Source: Nostoc commune NIES-4072 (GTDB taxonomy: Bacteria > Cyanobacteriota > Cyanobacteriia > Cyanobacteriales > Nostocaceae). From it: DNA of 64,000 nucleotides. The notes beneath the pieces are model-generated. The model had not been told where the DNA came from, made no database searches, and saw only the letters and a list, made by a program, of their open reading frames with translations. Position numbers and translations under genes: made by a program. Shown here one piece after another: positions 26,617 to 35,368 of this stretch (position 1 is its first letter; each line of letters begins with the position of its first letter). Location: the NCBI RefSeq assembly GCF_003113895.1, contig NZ_BDUD01000001.1, forward strand, positions 2,331,118 through 2,395,117, written 5' to 3'.

Positions 26617-27298
26617 TTAAATTTAAGTGCTAGCAAGCCAATTTTTAGAAATAACAGATTAACTGTTGAGGTATTTGATTTCGAGAGATTTGGTGATATC
26701 TCATGTCACCGTCATTTTTAAATCTAGATTTAGTATTTTCAGTTATTACTATCCAGATATTTATTAATTTTCTTGTTAAGAATATTTAATTTTTTATGAT
26801 TAATTCATCTATCTTGCTAGTTAGGATTATTTGTTTATACAATACATTATCGAAGTTTGCTACTTTCAAAGAATATAAATATTCCAGAGAATTTTAGTAA
26901 AGGGATTACGGTTTGGGGAGGTTGTGATAAATACTCCATCGTTTTTGGTTAACTACTTAGCCCCCAATCTTCAGTTACCCAAAGCTATTTCATTCTCACC
27001 TAGCCCAACTCAGAATGAATTCTGAGTCTAATAGCGAAAGTCGTCTTTAGACGACTGAAAAAAGGTTATAGCCCGTTTGAACGGACTTTAGCTATAAGAG
27101 AGGTTTAGTTCTGGGCGGTTTATGTCTAGAACGAAATAGCCCTATTAGTCCGCAGTCGCGGTTTTTACATCTGGACAATCAGAATTTTTGGGTTAATGGT
27201 CAAGTTAACATTTGCAGATATAGATTGCAGATAAATCATAATCGCTGAATTAAATAATTGTAAAGATTGTAGGATAACGATTTTTTAGTAAATGAGAA
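26617..27298. other. Divergent intergenic region between kdpA and the histidine kinase
   Basis: AT-rich DNA that should hold both promoters. I could not select sites with confidence. It contains a complete multi-hairpin element (26984-27140). Confidence 0.6.
26984..27140 (+). repeat. Multi-hairpin structured element, copy at 27 kb
   Basis: The outer stem is GCTATTTC.TTCT (26984-26996) with AGAA.GAAATAGC (27128-27140). Within it GCCC (27003) can pair with GGGC (27113). Arm A is ACTCAGAAT/ATTCTGAGT (27008-27027, loop GA). Stem B is ATAGCgAAAGTC (27031-27042) with GACTTTaGCTAT (27084-27095) and encloses two hairpins: AGTCGTCT/AGACGACT (27039-27056) and CCGTT/AACGG (27073-27084). The layout matches 51411-51537. 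Confidence 0.75.
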
Positions 27299-28402
27299 AT
27301 GAAGATATTAAATCGATTAGTGGCTACGAAAGAAGCTATAAACGAGCGTAGGGAGACTTATGGGCTAATAGCGATCGCCTTTGCGATCGTGATCAGCTTG
27401 GAATATTTAACACCACCTGAGTACGTATTTGGCTATCTCTACACAGGAACTATTTTGTTAGCAGATTCACGATTGAATCGGGGTGCTGTGTTGGGAATCA
27501 CTTTTGCAGCTACAGGATTAACATTATTGAATTTGTTTGTTCCCGGAGGAGAAATGATTAATTCTCCAACGTTGGCAAATAGGCTGATTGCAGTTTTGGC
27601 GTTGGTGGTAACGGGTTGGTTAAGCGACCGCAACCACCGCAATGAAGAAGCGATCGCTTATACGCAAGCACAATTACGCTCCCAAGAACAACTAGCTACC
27701 ATGCGTGAAGATTTTGTTTCCACCCTAACCCATGATTTGAAAACACCCCTATTAGGAGCAATTGAAACGCTGAAATATTTGCAAAATGAGCAATTTGGTG
27801 AAATCACGCCAATGCAAGCAAAAGTCTTACAAACAATGGCTCGTAGTCATCGGAGTACACTGCAATTAGTCCAAACGCTTTTAGATGTATACCGCAATGA
27901 TGCCGAAGGGCTGAAACTACAGTTATCACCTGTTAATTTGGCAACTGTGGCACAGGAGGTAATCGCCACCCTGACTGAACTAGCCAAAACACGCCAGGTT
28001 TATATTTCTCTCCACTATGGCGAATCAGATTTTCGCAGCTTTCTTTGGGTAAACGGCGATCCTTTGCAACTGGGGCGAGTCTTTACCAATCTCCTGAGTA
28101 ATGGTATAAACCATACCCCTCGTGGCGGTAAAGTAGAAGTAGTACTTGAAAGTTATTCTAGCGATCAAGTAGTCAAAATACTTGATACTGGTTCCGGCAT
28201 TACCGAAGAAGAGTTACCCTACTTGTTTGAAAGATTTTATCAAGGACATAGCGATCGCCACGTCTGTGGATCTGGACTAGGGCTTTATTTAACCAGGCAA
28301 ATTATTACCGCTCATGGGGGTACAATTTGGGCAGAGAATCGCTCACCACGAGGCGCACTTTTTGGTTTCCGCCTCCCTGCTTGTCCACCACCGGGGAGAT
28401 GA
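27299..28402 (+). CDS. Membrane sensor histidine kinase
   Basis: A 367-aa kinase with three or four N-terminal hydrophobic segments (about 22-108), a coiled-coil linker, HisKA with phospho-acceptor H145 in STLTHDLKTP, and HATPase_c with the N box (TNLLSNGINHTP), LDTGSGI and GSGLGLYL. There is no large periplasmic domain, so the signal is probably sensed in or at the membrane. The last residues (ACPPPGR) run into GGGGCAGGGGGAGCAG-type repeats, which may have altered the tail. The response regulator gene begins 92 bp downstream, so the two form a pair. Its position beside kdp makes a role in K+ response conceivable, because the local KdpD lacks a kinase; this is inference. Confidence 0.92.
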   Translation: MKILNRLVATKEAINERRETYGLIAIAFAIVISLEYLTPPEYVFGYLYTGTILLADSRLNRGAVLGITFAATGLTLLNLFVPGGEMINSPTLANRLIAVLALVVTGWLSDRNHRNEEAIAYTQAQLRSQEQLATMREDFVSTLTHDLKTPLLGAIETLKYLQNEQFGEITPMQAKVLQTMARSHRSTLQLVQTLLDVYRNDAEGLKLQLSPVNLATVAQEVIATLTELAKTRQVYISLHYGESDFRSFLWVNGDPLQLGRVFTNLLSNGINHTPRGGKVEVVLESYSSDQVVKILDTGSGITEEELPYLFERFYQGHSDRHVCGSGLGLYLTRQIITAHGGTIWAENRSPRGALFGFRLPACPPPGR

Positions 28403-28500
28403 GGGGCAGGGGGAGCAGTGGGAGCAAGGGAAGCAGGGGAGAATAATAACTCCTGACCAATGACAAATGACAAATGACAAATGACCAATGACAAATGACA
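28403..28500. repeat. Low-complexity and heptamer repeats before the response regulator
   Basis: GGGGCAGGGGGAGCAG-type heptads (28403-28440) are followed by ATGACAAATGACAAATGAC-type heptamers (28459-28500). The response regulator ATG (28495) lies inside the last heptamer. Confidence 0.85.
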
Positions 28501-29169
28501 AAAATCTTACTCGTTGAAGATGATGAATTGTTTCGCCTTGGTCTGCGGATGCGGTTGCAACAAGAAACCACTTTGGAGATTGTTGCAGAGGCAGAAGATG
28601 GGGAACAAGCTGTAGAATTAGCAAATCGCTATCCCCTGGATTTGGTCTTGCTGGATATAGGTTTACCGGGGATTGGCGGAATAGAGGCTTGTCGCCAAAT
28701 CAAGCAGAAGCACCCAAATTTACCAATTCTTGTTTTAACCTCTCGTTCTGAAAAACCCCTGATTTCGCGGTTAATTGCCGCCGGGGCCCAAGGTTACTGC
28801 CTCAAAGGTATTCTGGCTGAGTCTCTAATATTAGCAGTGCGATCGGTTGCAGCAGGGGCTTCTTGGTGGGATCAAACGGCAACAACAGAAATTAGAGCAG
28901 CTTTTGAGGGCAATTCTACTGTGGTGCTGCCTGCAAAAACTGAGGAATCCTTAGAAAATCCCCTAACCAAGCGGGAGCAAGAAATTTTGGCACTCGTAGC
29001 AACTGGCAAAAGCAATCAAGAAATTGCTGAAGTTCTCTACATTGCCCCTGGTACAGTGCGGGTTCATGTCCATACTATTTTACAGAAACTAGAAGTACGC
29101 GATCGCACTCAAGCCGCAGTTTTAGCGATCCAAAAAGGATTAGTAGCACCAGAATTGTTGATTAATTAG
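28495..29169 (+). CDS. NarL/LuxR-type response regulator
   Basis: A 224-aa two-component regulator. The receiver domain has the acidic pair D9/D10, phospho-acceptor D54 (LLDIGLPG), a T/S switch in VLTSRSE and a K in LKGILAE. The C-terminal LuxR-type HTH (about 153-215) includes LTKREQEILALVATGKSNQE and PGTVRVHVHTILQKL. It binds DNA and is activated by phosphorylation, most likely by the kinase encoded just upstream. The start codon is part of a heptamer array; the following codons read MTKILLVEDDE, a normal start for the fold, so 28495 is right. Confidence 0.94.
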   Translation: MTKILLVEDDELFRLGLRMRLQQETTLEIVAEAEDGEQAVELANRYPLDLVLLDIGLPGIGGIEACRQIKQKHPNLPILVLTSRSEKPLISRLIAAGAQGYCLKGILAESLILAVRSVAAGASWWDQTATTEIRAAFEGNSTVVLPAKTEESLENPLTKREQEILALVATGKSNQEIAEVLYIAPGTVRVHVHTILQKLEVRDRTQAAVLAIQKGLVAPELLIN

Positions 29170-29185
29170 AAATTTTCCCGCCGAC

Positions 29186-30451
29186 TTACTTATATCTTAG
29201 AAGATTCTGATTGGATATCATTTTATAAATTTCAATTAATTTGTCATTTAACATACTAATATCGTAGTTTTTTTCCACAAATGACCGACCTGCTAAACCC
29301 ATAATTGACCAAGTTTCTGGATGCTCGACTAAATAACTCAATTTGTCAGCTAAAGCGTTCACATCCTTTTCAGGAACTAAAAAACCTGATTTCCCATCCA
29401 GCACACCATCAGGAATCCCATTGTGCAATGTAGATAATACTGGTAATCCCATAGCTTGCGCCTCTTGTAAAACTAGCGCTTGTCCCTCTTTATCTCCATC
29501 AGAGGCAATTACACTTGACAGAATAAAAATGTGAGAATCAGCATAAATTTGGCGGATTTCATCTTGTGTCTTCCATCCTAAAAATTTAACTTCATTTGTA
29601 ATTTTAAGTTGGCTGGTTAGCTTTTCTAGTGATTTACGAAGTTCACCCTCACCAACTATTTTATATTCAATATTGGAATATTTTTTTAACACCTTGGCTA
29701 CTGCCCTAATTGAATATTCAATACCTTTTTTCTCAACTAATCTTGCAACTGTGATAATTTTTATAGTTTCCTTAGAGCGAAGTACTTTTTTTTGGAAATT
29801 ATACTGTGATATCTCAATACCTACAGGAAGCCTAAAAATCTTATTTGGTGAGCAACCTAACTCTATAGCCTGGTTACCTGTAAAAGTTGTATTAACAATG
29901 TACATATCTCCAAGTTCAAGAATATGTTTATACTTTTCCACATATTTTCTCATATAATTTTTATTTACATCATAACCATGAAAAGTTGTAATTACTCCTC
30001 CTTTAATTACACCTAGTTCTCGCAATATTAGAGCTTTGATACCATTAGGAGCAAAATGACAATGAATAATGTCATATACTGGATGTTTCTCTAAAAGGGG
30101 AATAGTTGCATAGAATAAGGTTAATGATGTAGACATTTTCCGATACTGGAAAATATTAAGGGTACTTAATAGAAGCAGGAAGTTTTGCCAATTATTCCTT
30201 TTGATTAAGTGAGAAATTAATAAACTAAACGCCTTGACAATTCTCCAAAGGTAATTCTTAGGTTCTCCTAAATAGAATGTATGCTCCAAAATATTATACT
30301 TTACTACATTTGAGTGTATTTTGACAGTATCAGCAATTCGTTCAGCATAAATATCAACTTCATACCCACGCTCCAATAGGTCTATTATCTGATTCAAGAT
30401 AAAAGTTTCTGATAAAACTGGAAACTGGCTAACTATGAAGGCTATTTTCAT
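29186..30451 (-). CDS. Family 4 glycosyltransferase
   Basis: A 421-aa GT-B fold enzyme, most like the colanic-acid type. The N-terminal domain has FIVSQFPVLSETFILNQI and IIHCHFAPNG. The C-terminal GT1 domain has TVARLVEKKGIEYSI, IVGEGELR and the E-x7-E-like donor site EAQAMGLPVLSTLHNGIP. It is a cytosolic or membrane-associated step in surface polysaccharide synthesis; the sugar is unknown. Codon use is AT-richer than in neighbours such as priA, as often seen for transferred polysaccharide genes. A flippase gene lies 500 bp away on the other strand, which supports an envelope-glycan role. Confidence 0.92.
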   Translation of the reverse strand: MKIAFIVSQFPVLSETFILNQIIDLLERGYEVDIYAERIADTVKIHSNVVKYNILEHTFYLGEPKNYLWRIVKAFSLLISHLIKRNNWQNFLLLLSTLNIFQYRKMSTSLTLFYATIPLLEKHPVYDIIHCHFAPNGIKALILRELGVIKGGVITTFHGYDVNKNYMRKYVEKYKHILELGDMYIVNTTFTGNQAIELGCSPNKIFRLPVGIEISQYNFQKKVLRSKETIKIITVARLVEKKGIEYSIRAVAKVLKKYSNIEYKIVGEGELRKSLEKLTSQLKITNEVKFLGWKTQDEIRQIYADSHIFILSSVIASDGDKEGQALVLQEAQAMGLPVLSTLHNGIPDGVLDGKSGFLVPEKDVNALADKLSYLVEHPETWSIMGLAGRSFVEKNYDISMLNDKLIEIYKMISNQNLLRYK

Positions 30452-30458
30452 AATAGAC

Positions 30459-30671
30459 TTACCTGAAATTTTCCAAAATATTTGTTTGTAGCTTATAAGA
30501 TGATCTAGTTATTTCTATAGTTATTTCTATTTTGCTTGTATGATATTCCAATAGAAATGGCTCTCCTGCTAATCCTGCTTTAAATCTTTTCCATGTCATT
30601 TCCAGGTTTTTTAATATTCGTTTTACTTTAGCTTGATTAACTGAAACCCCTATTTTTACGTTCGTTTTCAA
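30459..30671 (-). CDS. Short hypothetical protein upstream of the glycosyltransferase
   Basis: Unrecognised 70-aa frame ending 7 bp before the glycosyltransferase start, same strand. It is Lys-rich (VKRILKNLEMTWKRFKAG) with no domain that I know. It could be a small protein translated with the glycosyltransferase, or the tail of a decayed gene; the very close spacing is the only support. Confidence 0.35.
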   Translation of the reverse strand: MKTNVKIGVSVNQAKVKRILKNLEMTWKRFKAGLAGEPFLLEYHTSKIEITIEITRSSYKLQTNILENFR

Positions 30672-30987
30672 AACTTTGTGGTTTACTGATATTGATACTT
30701 GCAGATAAAGGTGACATATCTATGACAAATTTATGGTGCAAATGTGACGAGATGGATTATCGGTTTTAAACAACCACAGCAAAAAATTTTATTGAAAAAT
30801 CTAGTAGCGACTACTTATTGTATTAGCTTTACTTATGAAAGTACACCAGGGCAAATGCATCATGTCAACAAAAAGTTAAAATCGCCTTTTCCATATTTCG
30901 TAAAAAGTCAGATTAAATAATACACTTTAAATAATATAGTTTTTGAAATAAAAATAAGTTGAAGCCAGGCACTACTTTAGCAGATTT
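30672..30987. other. AT-rich divergent intergenic region
   Basis: Between the minus-strand glycosyltransferase unit and the plus-strand flippase gene. No repeat or structure stood out. It presumably contains promoters in both directions. Confidence 0.5.
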
Positions 30988-32487
30988 ATGAAAAATTTCT
31001 CTTCTAATAAAAAACAGGACAATTATTTTAATACAGAGCACCTCAAAGGAGACCTTAAAGGTCGTTCTGTTCGTGGTGGTGTAGTGACTATGGGTGCCCA
31101 AGCTTTTAAGTTTAGCTTGAACTTAATATCTAACGTAGTGTTAGCTAGATTACTGACACCACAGGATTACGGATTGATAGGTATGGTAACTGCGGTTATT
31201 GGGTTTGTCAGTCTATTCAAAGACTTGGGGTTGTCGATGGCAACCGTTCAAAAGGAAGAGATTAATCATGAGCAAGTCAGTACCTTATTTTGGCTGAACG
31301 TAGCACTTAGTGTATTTACTTCACTCGTTGCTTTAGCACTCGCACCAGGAATTGCTTGGTTTTATCACGAACCCCGTTTGATTTGGATTACTCTGGCGCT
31401 GCTATCTGGATTCATATTTAGCGGGTTAGGTGTTCAGCACAATGCCTTGCTCAATCGTCAGATGCACTACAAGGCATTGATGTTCAATGATGTTATCGCT
31501 ATGTTATTTGGGGTCATAGCTGCAATAAGTGCAGCCTTATGTGGACTTGGCTACTGGTCACTGGTGATTTTACCACTTGTTTCAGGATTAGTCAACACTA
31601 TCGGACTCTGGATAGCCTGCACTTGGCGTCCTAGCGCACCTGCTTGGCAATCAGGAATAGGCTCAATGCTGGCTTTTGGAGGACATCTTACTGGTTTCTC
31701 AACTATTAATTACTTTGCGCGAAATCTTGATAATGTTCTTATCGGAAAATTCTGGGGCGCTCAACAATTAGGTTTATACGCTAAAGCCTATCAATTGTTA
31801 CTTCTGCCAATTAATCAGATTAATGCACCAATTACTGCGGTAGCGATTCCAGGTCTGAGTAGATTGCAACACGAACCACAAAAATTTCGCCACTATTACC
31901 TTAAAGCTATTTCAATGATTGCTTTTCTTACCATGCCAACTATTACTTTTATGATAGTGGCTTCAGAAGAGATCATTGTATTTCTTCTTGGTTCCCAATG
32001 GCGGGATGCTAGCACAATCTTTCGATTGTTAAGCATATCCGCATTAGTTCAACCTATTTGCAATACTACAGGTTGGCTATATATAGCTAGAGGCAGAAGT
32101 GATTATATGTTCAAATGGGGTTTATTCTCTTCTTCCTGGCTCGTAATATCATTTTTTATCGGTTTGCCACATCAAGCATTTGGAGTTGCTTTGTCTTATG
32201 CCATAGCGATGCTTTTACAGGCAGTTCCTTGCATATATTTCGCAACACGAGGCACATCAATCACTATTCTTGATGTCTTGCAAGTAATCAAAGAAATATT
32301 CACATCATCTGTAGTAGCAAGTCTAGTAGTATTAGGCATAAAAATTAGTATTGGAAATAGTCTACCATTATGGGCAACAGTAATTATCTATTCTGTTGTA
32401 ATGAGTGTAGTATATTTTTGGTTATTGTTTTATATATTTAAGATGAAAAATTATTATTTAAACTTATTAAAGGAATTAAAAAAATAA
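30988..32487 (+). CDS. Wzx-like polysaccharide flippase (MOP superfamily)
   Basis: A 499-aa protein with about 12-14 membrane helices. After a polar N-terminus (about 35 residues), the family signature GGVVTMGAQAFKFSLNLISN and VVLARLLTPQDYGLIGMV appears, followed by FKDLGLSMATVQKEE, which is typical of WzxC-type lipopolysaccharide/O-unit translocases. It would flip lipid-linked sugar repeat units across the inner membrane. The nearest partner is the glycosyltransferase at 29.2-30.5 kb. No Wzy polymerase is in the window. The final 100 residues are AT-rich in codons. Confidence 0.91.
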   Translation: MKNFSSNKKQDNYFNTEHLKGDLKGRSVRGGVVTMGAQAFKFSLNLISNVVLARLLTPQDYGLIGMVTAVIGFVSLFKDLGLSMATVQKEEINHEQVSTLFWLNVALSVFTSLVALALAPGIAWFYHEPRLIWITLALLSGFIFSGLGVQHNALLNRQMHYKALMFNDVIAMLFGVIAAISAALCGLGYWSLVILPLVSGLVNTIGLWIACTWRPSAPAWQSGIGSMLAFGGHLTGFSTINYFARNLDNVLIGKFWGAQQLGLYAKAYQLLLLPINQINAPITAVAIPGLSRLQHEPQKFRHYYLKAISMIAFLTMPTITFMIVASEEIIVFLLGSQWRDASTIFRLLSISALVQPICNTTGWLYIARGRSDYMFKWGLFSSSWLVISFFIGLPHQAFGVALSYAIAMLLQAVPCIYFATRGTSITILDVLQVIKEIFTSSVVASLVVLGIKISIGNSLPLWATVIIYSVVMSVVYFWLLFYIFKMKNYYLNLLKELKK

Positions 32488-32568
32488 TATTTTAAGAGAC
32501 TTGAGTAAGAAGAAGTGAGGAGGGGACTATGATGTACCTCATGGAAACAGTGCTGAGTACCTAGTTGT

Positions 32569-32607
32569 GAGTGCTGAGTAAAAAAGCAATAATTGCACTC
32601 AGCACTC
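32569..32607. terminator. Hairpin between convergent wzx and priA genes
   Basis: GAGTGCTGAGT pairs with ACTCAGCACTC (11 bp). It lies between two convergent genes and could stop either. The same GTGCTGAGT/ACTCAGCAC sequence recurs in the insertion at 40439-40711, so it is also a repeat. Confidence 0.5.
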
Positions 32608-32692
32608 GTGAAGTGACTAGCAAACGTTATAGTCTAAGCATATCCTGTTTATTTAGATAAATAAGATTTCTCAATATTTTACCCCGATAAAA

Positions 32693-35368
32693 TCACATAA
32701 TATTTAATGGATCTACATCAATAGTTAAACTCACAGATGAAGGACAAAGCGATCGCACTTCTTCCCAATCTGGCAATTGTGGTAATGCATCGGGGGCAAA
32801 TTTAATCAATATCTGCCAACGATAACGATTAGCTACCCGCAAAATACTTGCTGGTGCTGGGCCTAATACCTCAATTTCTTCTTCTGTACTCAAGGTTGTG
32901 GCAATTATTTGGGCGGTATTTTGCACTTGAATGGGATCGAGACTACTTAAGCGCAATAAAATTAACCGCCCATAAGGAGGATAATTGAGCGCTTGGCGTT
33001 GTTCTAATTCAGCTTGCGAGAAAGAGTGATAATCGTGCGATCGCACTGCTGCAATTACCTGATGTTCTGTAGTATAAGTTTGTACAATTACCCTCCCCGG
33101 ATCATCGCCTCTACCAGCACGTCCAGCTACTTGAGTTAACGTTTGAAATGCCCGTTCACTGGCGCGATAATCTGATAAATTTAACAATCCATCGGCGGCG
33201 ACAACGCCCACAAGCGTCACTTGGGGTAAATCCAATCCTTTGGTGAGCATTTGCGTACCTACTAATAAATCTGCTTCGCCGTTGGCAAATTGGGTGAGTA
33301 GGGTACGGTGTGAGCCTTTGTTACGAGTGGTATCGCTATCAAAACGAATCAAGCGTAATTCTGGGAACTGTCGCGCTAGTTCTTGCGTTACTCGTTGAGT
33401 ACCGCTACCGAAAAATTTTAGATAAGGGGAACTACAATCAGGGCAAAATTTGGGGTGCGATCGCGCATAGTTACAATAATGGCAGCGCAATAATTCCGGC
33501 GCTTTTTCTTCGGTGTGGTGATACGCTAACGACACATCACAGTAGGGACATTCCAACACATATCCACAACTACGGCAAGATACAAAAGTACTGTGTCCCC
33601 GCCGATGAATAAATAAAATTCCCTGTTGTTTTCTCTCTTGCAATTCTTGCAAAGCTTCTTGCAACGATCTACTAAATATAGAACGATTTCCCTGCTGCAA
33701 CTCTTGCCGCATATCTACTATTTCCACCGGCGGTAGAGGGCGTGAGTTGATCCGTTCGGGCAAACTTAAATAATGAGTGTTGAGTGAAGAGTTAGGAGTT
33801 AGGAGTGAGGAGTTATGAGTTATAAATTCTCCCTCTGCTCCCCTGTCCCCCTGCCCCCCTGCCCCCCTGCCCCCCTGCTCCCCCTGCTCCCCTGCTACCC
33901 CTGCCCCCTGCCTCCCCACCCTTACCCAACTCTCCAACGAGGGCGTAGCGGAACCCAACACCAAGGGGCAATTTTCTAATTCGGCTCGCCACTGAGCGAC
34001 GGTACGGGCGTGGTAGGTGGGTATGGGTGAGTCTTGCTTAAAGCTGCTATCGTGTTCTTCATCTAAAATAATTAAACCCAGGTTGGGCAAAGGGGCGAAA
34101 ACTGCACTGCGCGTACCAATGACAACTTGAGGTTCTCCTGTGAGCATTTGTCGCCAAGTGTCGTAACGTTCACCATCGGAGAGGGCGCTGTGATAAACGC
34201 TGACTTTATTACCAAAACGGGCGCGAAAACGATCGGTTAGCTGAGGTGTGAGTCCAATTTCTGGGACTAAAACAAGGGCGGATTTGCCTTGGTTGAGTAA
34301 AGGAGCGATCGCTTGCAAATATACTTCTGTTTTTCCTGAACCTGTCACCCCATGCAATAAAACTTCAGCAAACCCATCTAGTGTTTGGATTGTTTCTAAG
34401 GCGCTAGCTTGGGCTGTATTTAATGACTTTGGTTGATCTTGAGCTAATGCTGGGCCTTGTTCCCTTCGCAATACTTCCCGTTCTTCGATGACGATGTAAC
34501 CCTTTTGTGTCAACGTCTTGAGGATAGAAGAACTAGCATTACAAATTTGTAGTAGTTCATTTTGCCATAACTCGCCATTATGCCGCCGCAGCACTTCCAA
34601 AATCTCTCTTTGGCGAGTAGTTAATTCGTGGTCAATTGTACCTGTAAGCGTGACTGCTTTTTGCAACTTTGGTCGAGTTAGTCGCGGTGGTTCTAAGTAA
34701 CTTTCTACTAAACCAAATCGCAGCAATTCCCGAATTCCCCGATAGGCAGATTTAACTTTTTGTTGCAAGTAAACAAAACTGTAGTCTCCCGTCGGTTGCG
34801 TTTGTAAAAGTTCCCAAACTTGCCGCGCAGTAGGAGTCAAAAAAGCTAAAGGATCAGAAGATGCCAGCAAATAACTACTTCCCCCTGCCCCCAGCTCCCT
34901 GCTCCCTGCTCCCTGCTCCCTGCCCCCTGCCCCCCTGCCTCCAACAAGGCGGATACGACGCTGCGATCGCCCCAGTAACCCTGGCGGTAGAGCAACCCGG
35001 ATTACTTGAATTAGGGGCGTATAGTAATATGCAGCGACTCGATTGAGTAATTCCCAATAAGCACTTGGGAAAAATCCAACGCTGACTATATCTTCTACTT
35101 CCCGGATTTTTTCTGGTGGTAAATCGACATTTGGTTGTGCCAGTAACCGAATAGCGATCGCTCCTAATTGTTGTGCCCCAAATGGCACGCTCAAAATATC
35201 CCCTGGTTTTATTTCTAACTGGGCTGGCAATCGATAAGTAAATAGTCCTGTACTTCCTGGACAGTCTACCAATACTTCAACCCACCTATTAACAGTTATA
35301 CCTGACTGGTATGATTGACTAGGTTCAGATACTAATAAAGGAGATAATTTTACGTCATTAATATACAT
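32693..35368 (-). CDS. priA: PriA, primosomal replication-restart helicase
   Basis: PriA reloads the replisome at stalled forks. This 891-aa protein has an N-terminal 3'-DNA-binding domain (about 30-130), a superfamily 2 helicase core with Walker A GVTGSGKTEVYL and Walker B LDEEHD, and a Cys-rich zinc module (CRSCG, CPYC, CHYC, CPDC). GTQMLTKGLD and VAGRAGRG lie in the second RecA lobe. It is longer than usual because of two low-complexity insertions: about residues 142-168 (Gly/Arg/Glu/Gln-rich) and about 484-535 between the LESW block and YLSLPERINSRP. Both are in frame and made of CCCCTGC-type heptads in the DNA. The key motifs are intact, so the helicase is probably functional. Confidence 0.95.
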   Translation of the reverse strand: MYINDVKLSPLLVSEPSQSYQSGITVNRWVEVLVDCPGSTGLFTYRLPAQLEIKPGDILSVPFGAQQLGAIAIRLLAQPNVDLPPEKIREVEDIVSVGFFPSAYWELLNRVAAYYYTPLIQVIRVALPPGLLGRSQRRIRLVGGRGAGGREQGAGSRELGAGGSSYLLASSDPLAFLTPTARQVWELLQTQPTGDYSFVYLQQKVKSAYRGIRELLRFGLVESYLEPPRLTRPKLQKAVTLTGTIDHELTTRQREILEVLRRHNGELWQNELLQICNASSSILKTLTQKGYIVIEEREVLRREQGPALAQDQPKSLNTAQASALETIQTLDGFAEVLLHGVTGSGKTEVYLQAIAPLLNQGKSALVLVPEIGLTPQLTDRFRARFGNKVSVYHSALSDGERYDTWRQMLTGEPQVVIGTRSAVFAPLPNLGLIILDEEHDSSFKQDSPIPTYHARTVAQWRAELENCPLVLGSATPSLESWVRVGRQGAGVAGEQGEQGGRGAGGQGDRGAEGEFITHNSSLLTPNSSLNTHYLSLPERINSRPLPPVEIVDMRQELQQGNRSIFSRSLQEALQELQERKQQGILFIHRRGHSTFVSCRSCGYVLECPYCDVSLAYHHTEEKAPELLRCHYCNYARSHPKFCPDCSSPYLKFFGSGTQRVTQELARQFPELRLIRFDSDTTRNKGSHRTLLTQFANGEADLLVGTQMLTKGLDLPQVTLVGVVAADGLLNLSDYRASERAFQTLTQVAGRAGRGDDPGRVIVQTYTTEHQVIAAVRSHDYHSFSQAELEQRQALNYPPYGRLILLRLSSLDPIQVQNTAQIIATTLSTEEEIEVLGPAPASILRVANRYRWQILIKFAPDALPQLPDWEEVRSLCPSSVSLTIDVDPLNIM
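33775..33915. repeat. Heptad repeat insertion in priA (downstream)
   Basis: CCCCCTGCCCCCCTGCCCCC-type units plus GAGTTAGGAGTTAGGAGTGA-type units. They encode a Gly/Gln/Arg-rich loop of about 50 residues and are in frame. Confidence 0.9.
34866..34945. repeat. Heptad repeat insertion in priA (upstream)
   Basis: CTCCCTGCTCCCTGCTCCCT-type heptads encode a loop of about 26 residues of Gly, Arg, Glu and Gln. The sequence class matches 28403-28440 and 33835-33915. Confidence 0.9.
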
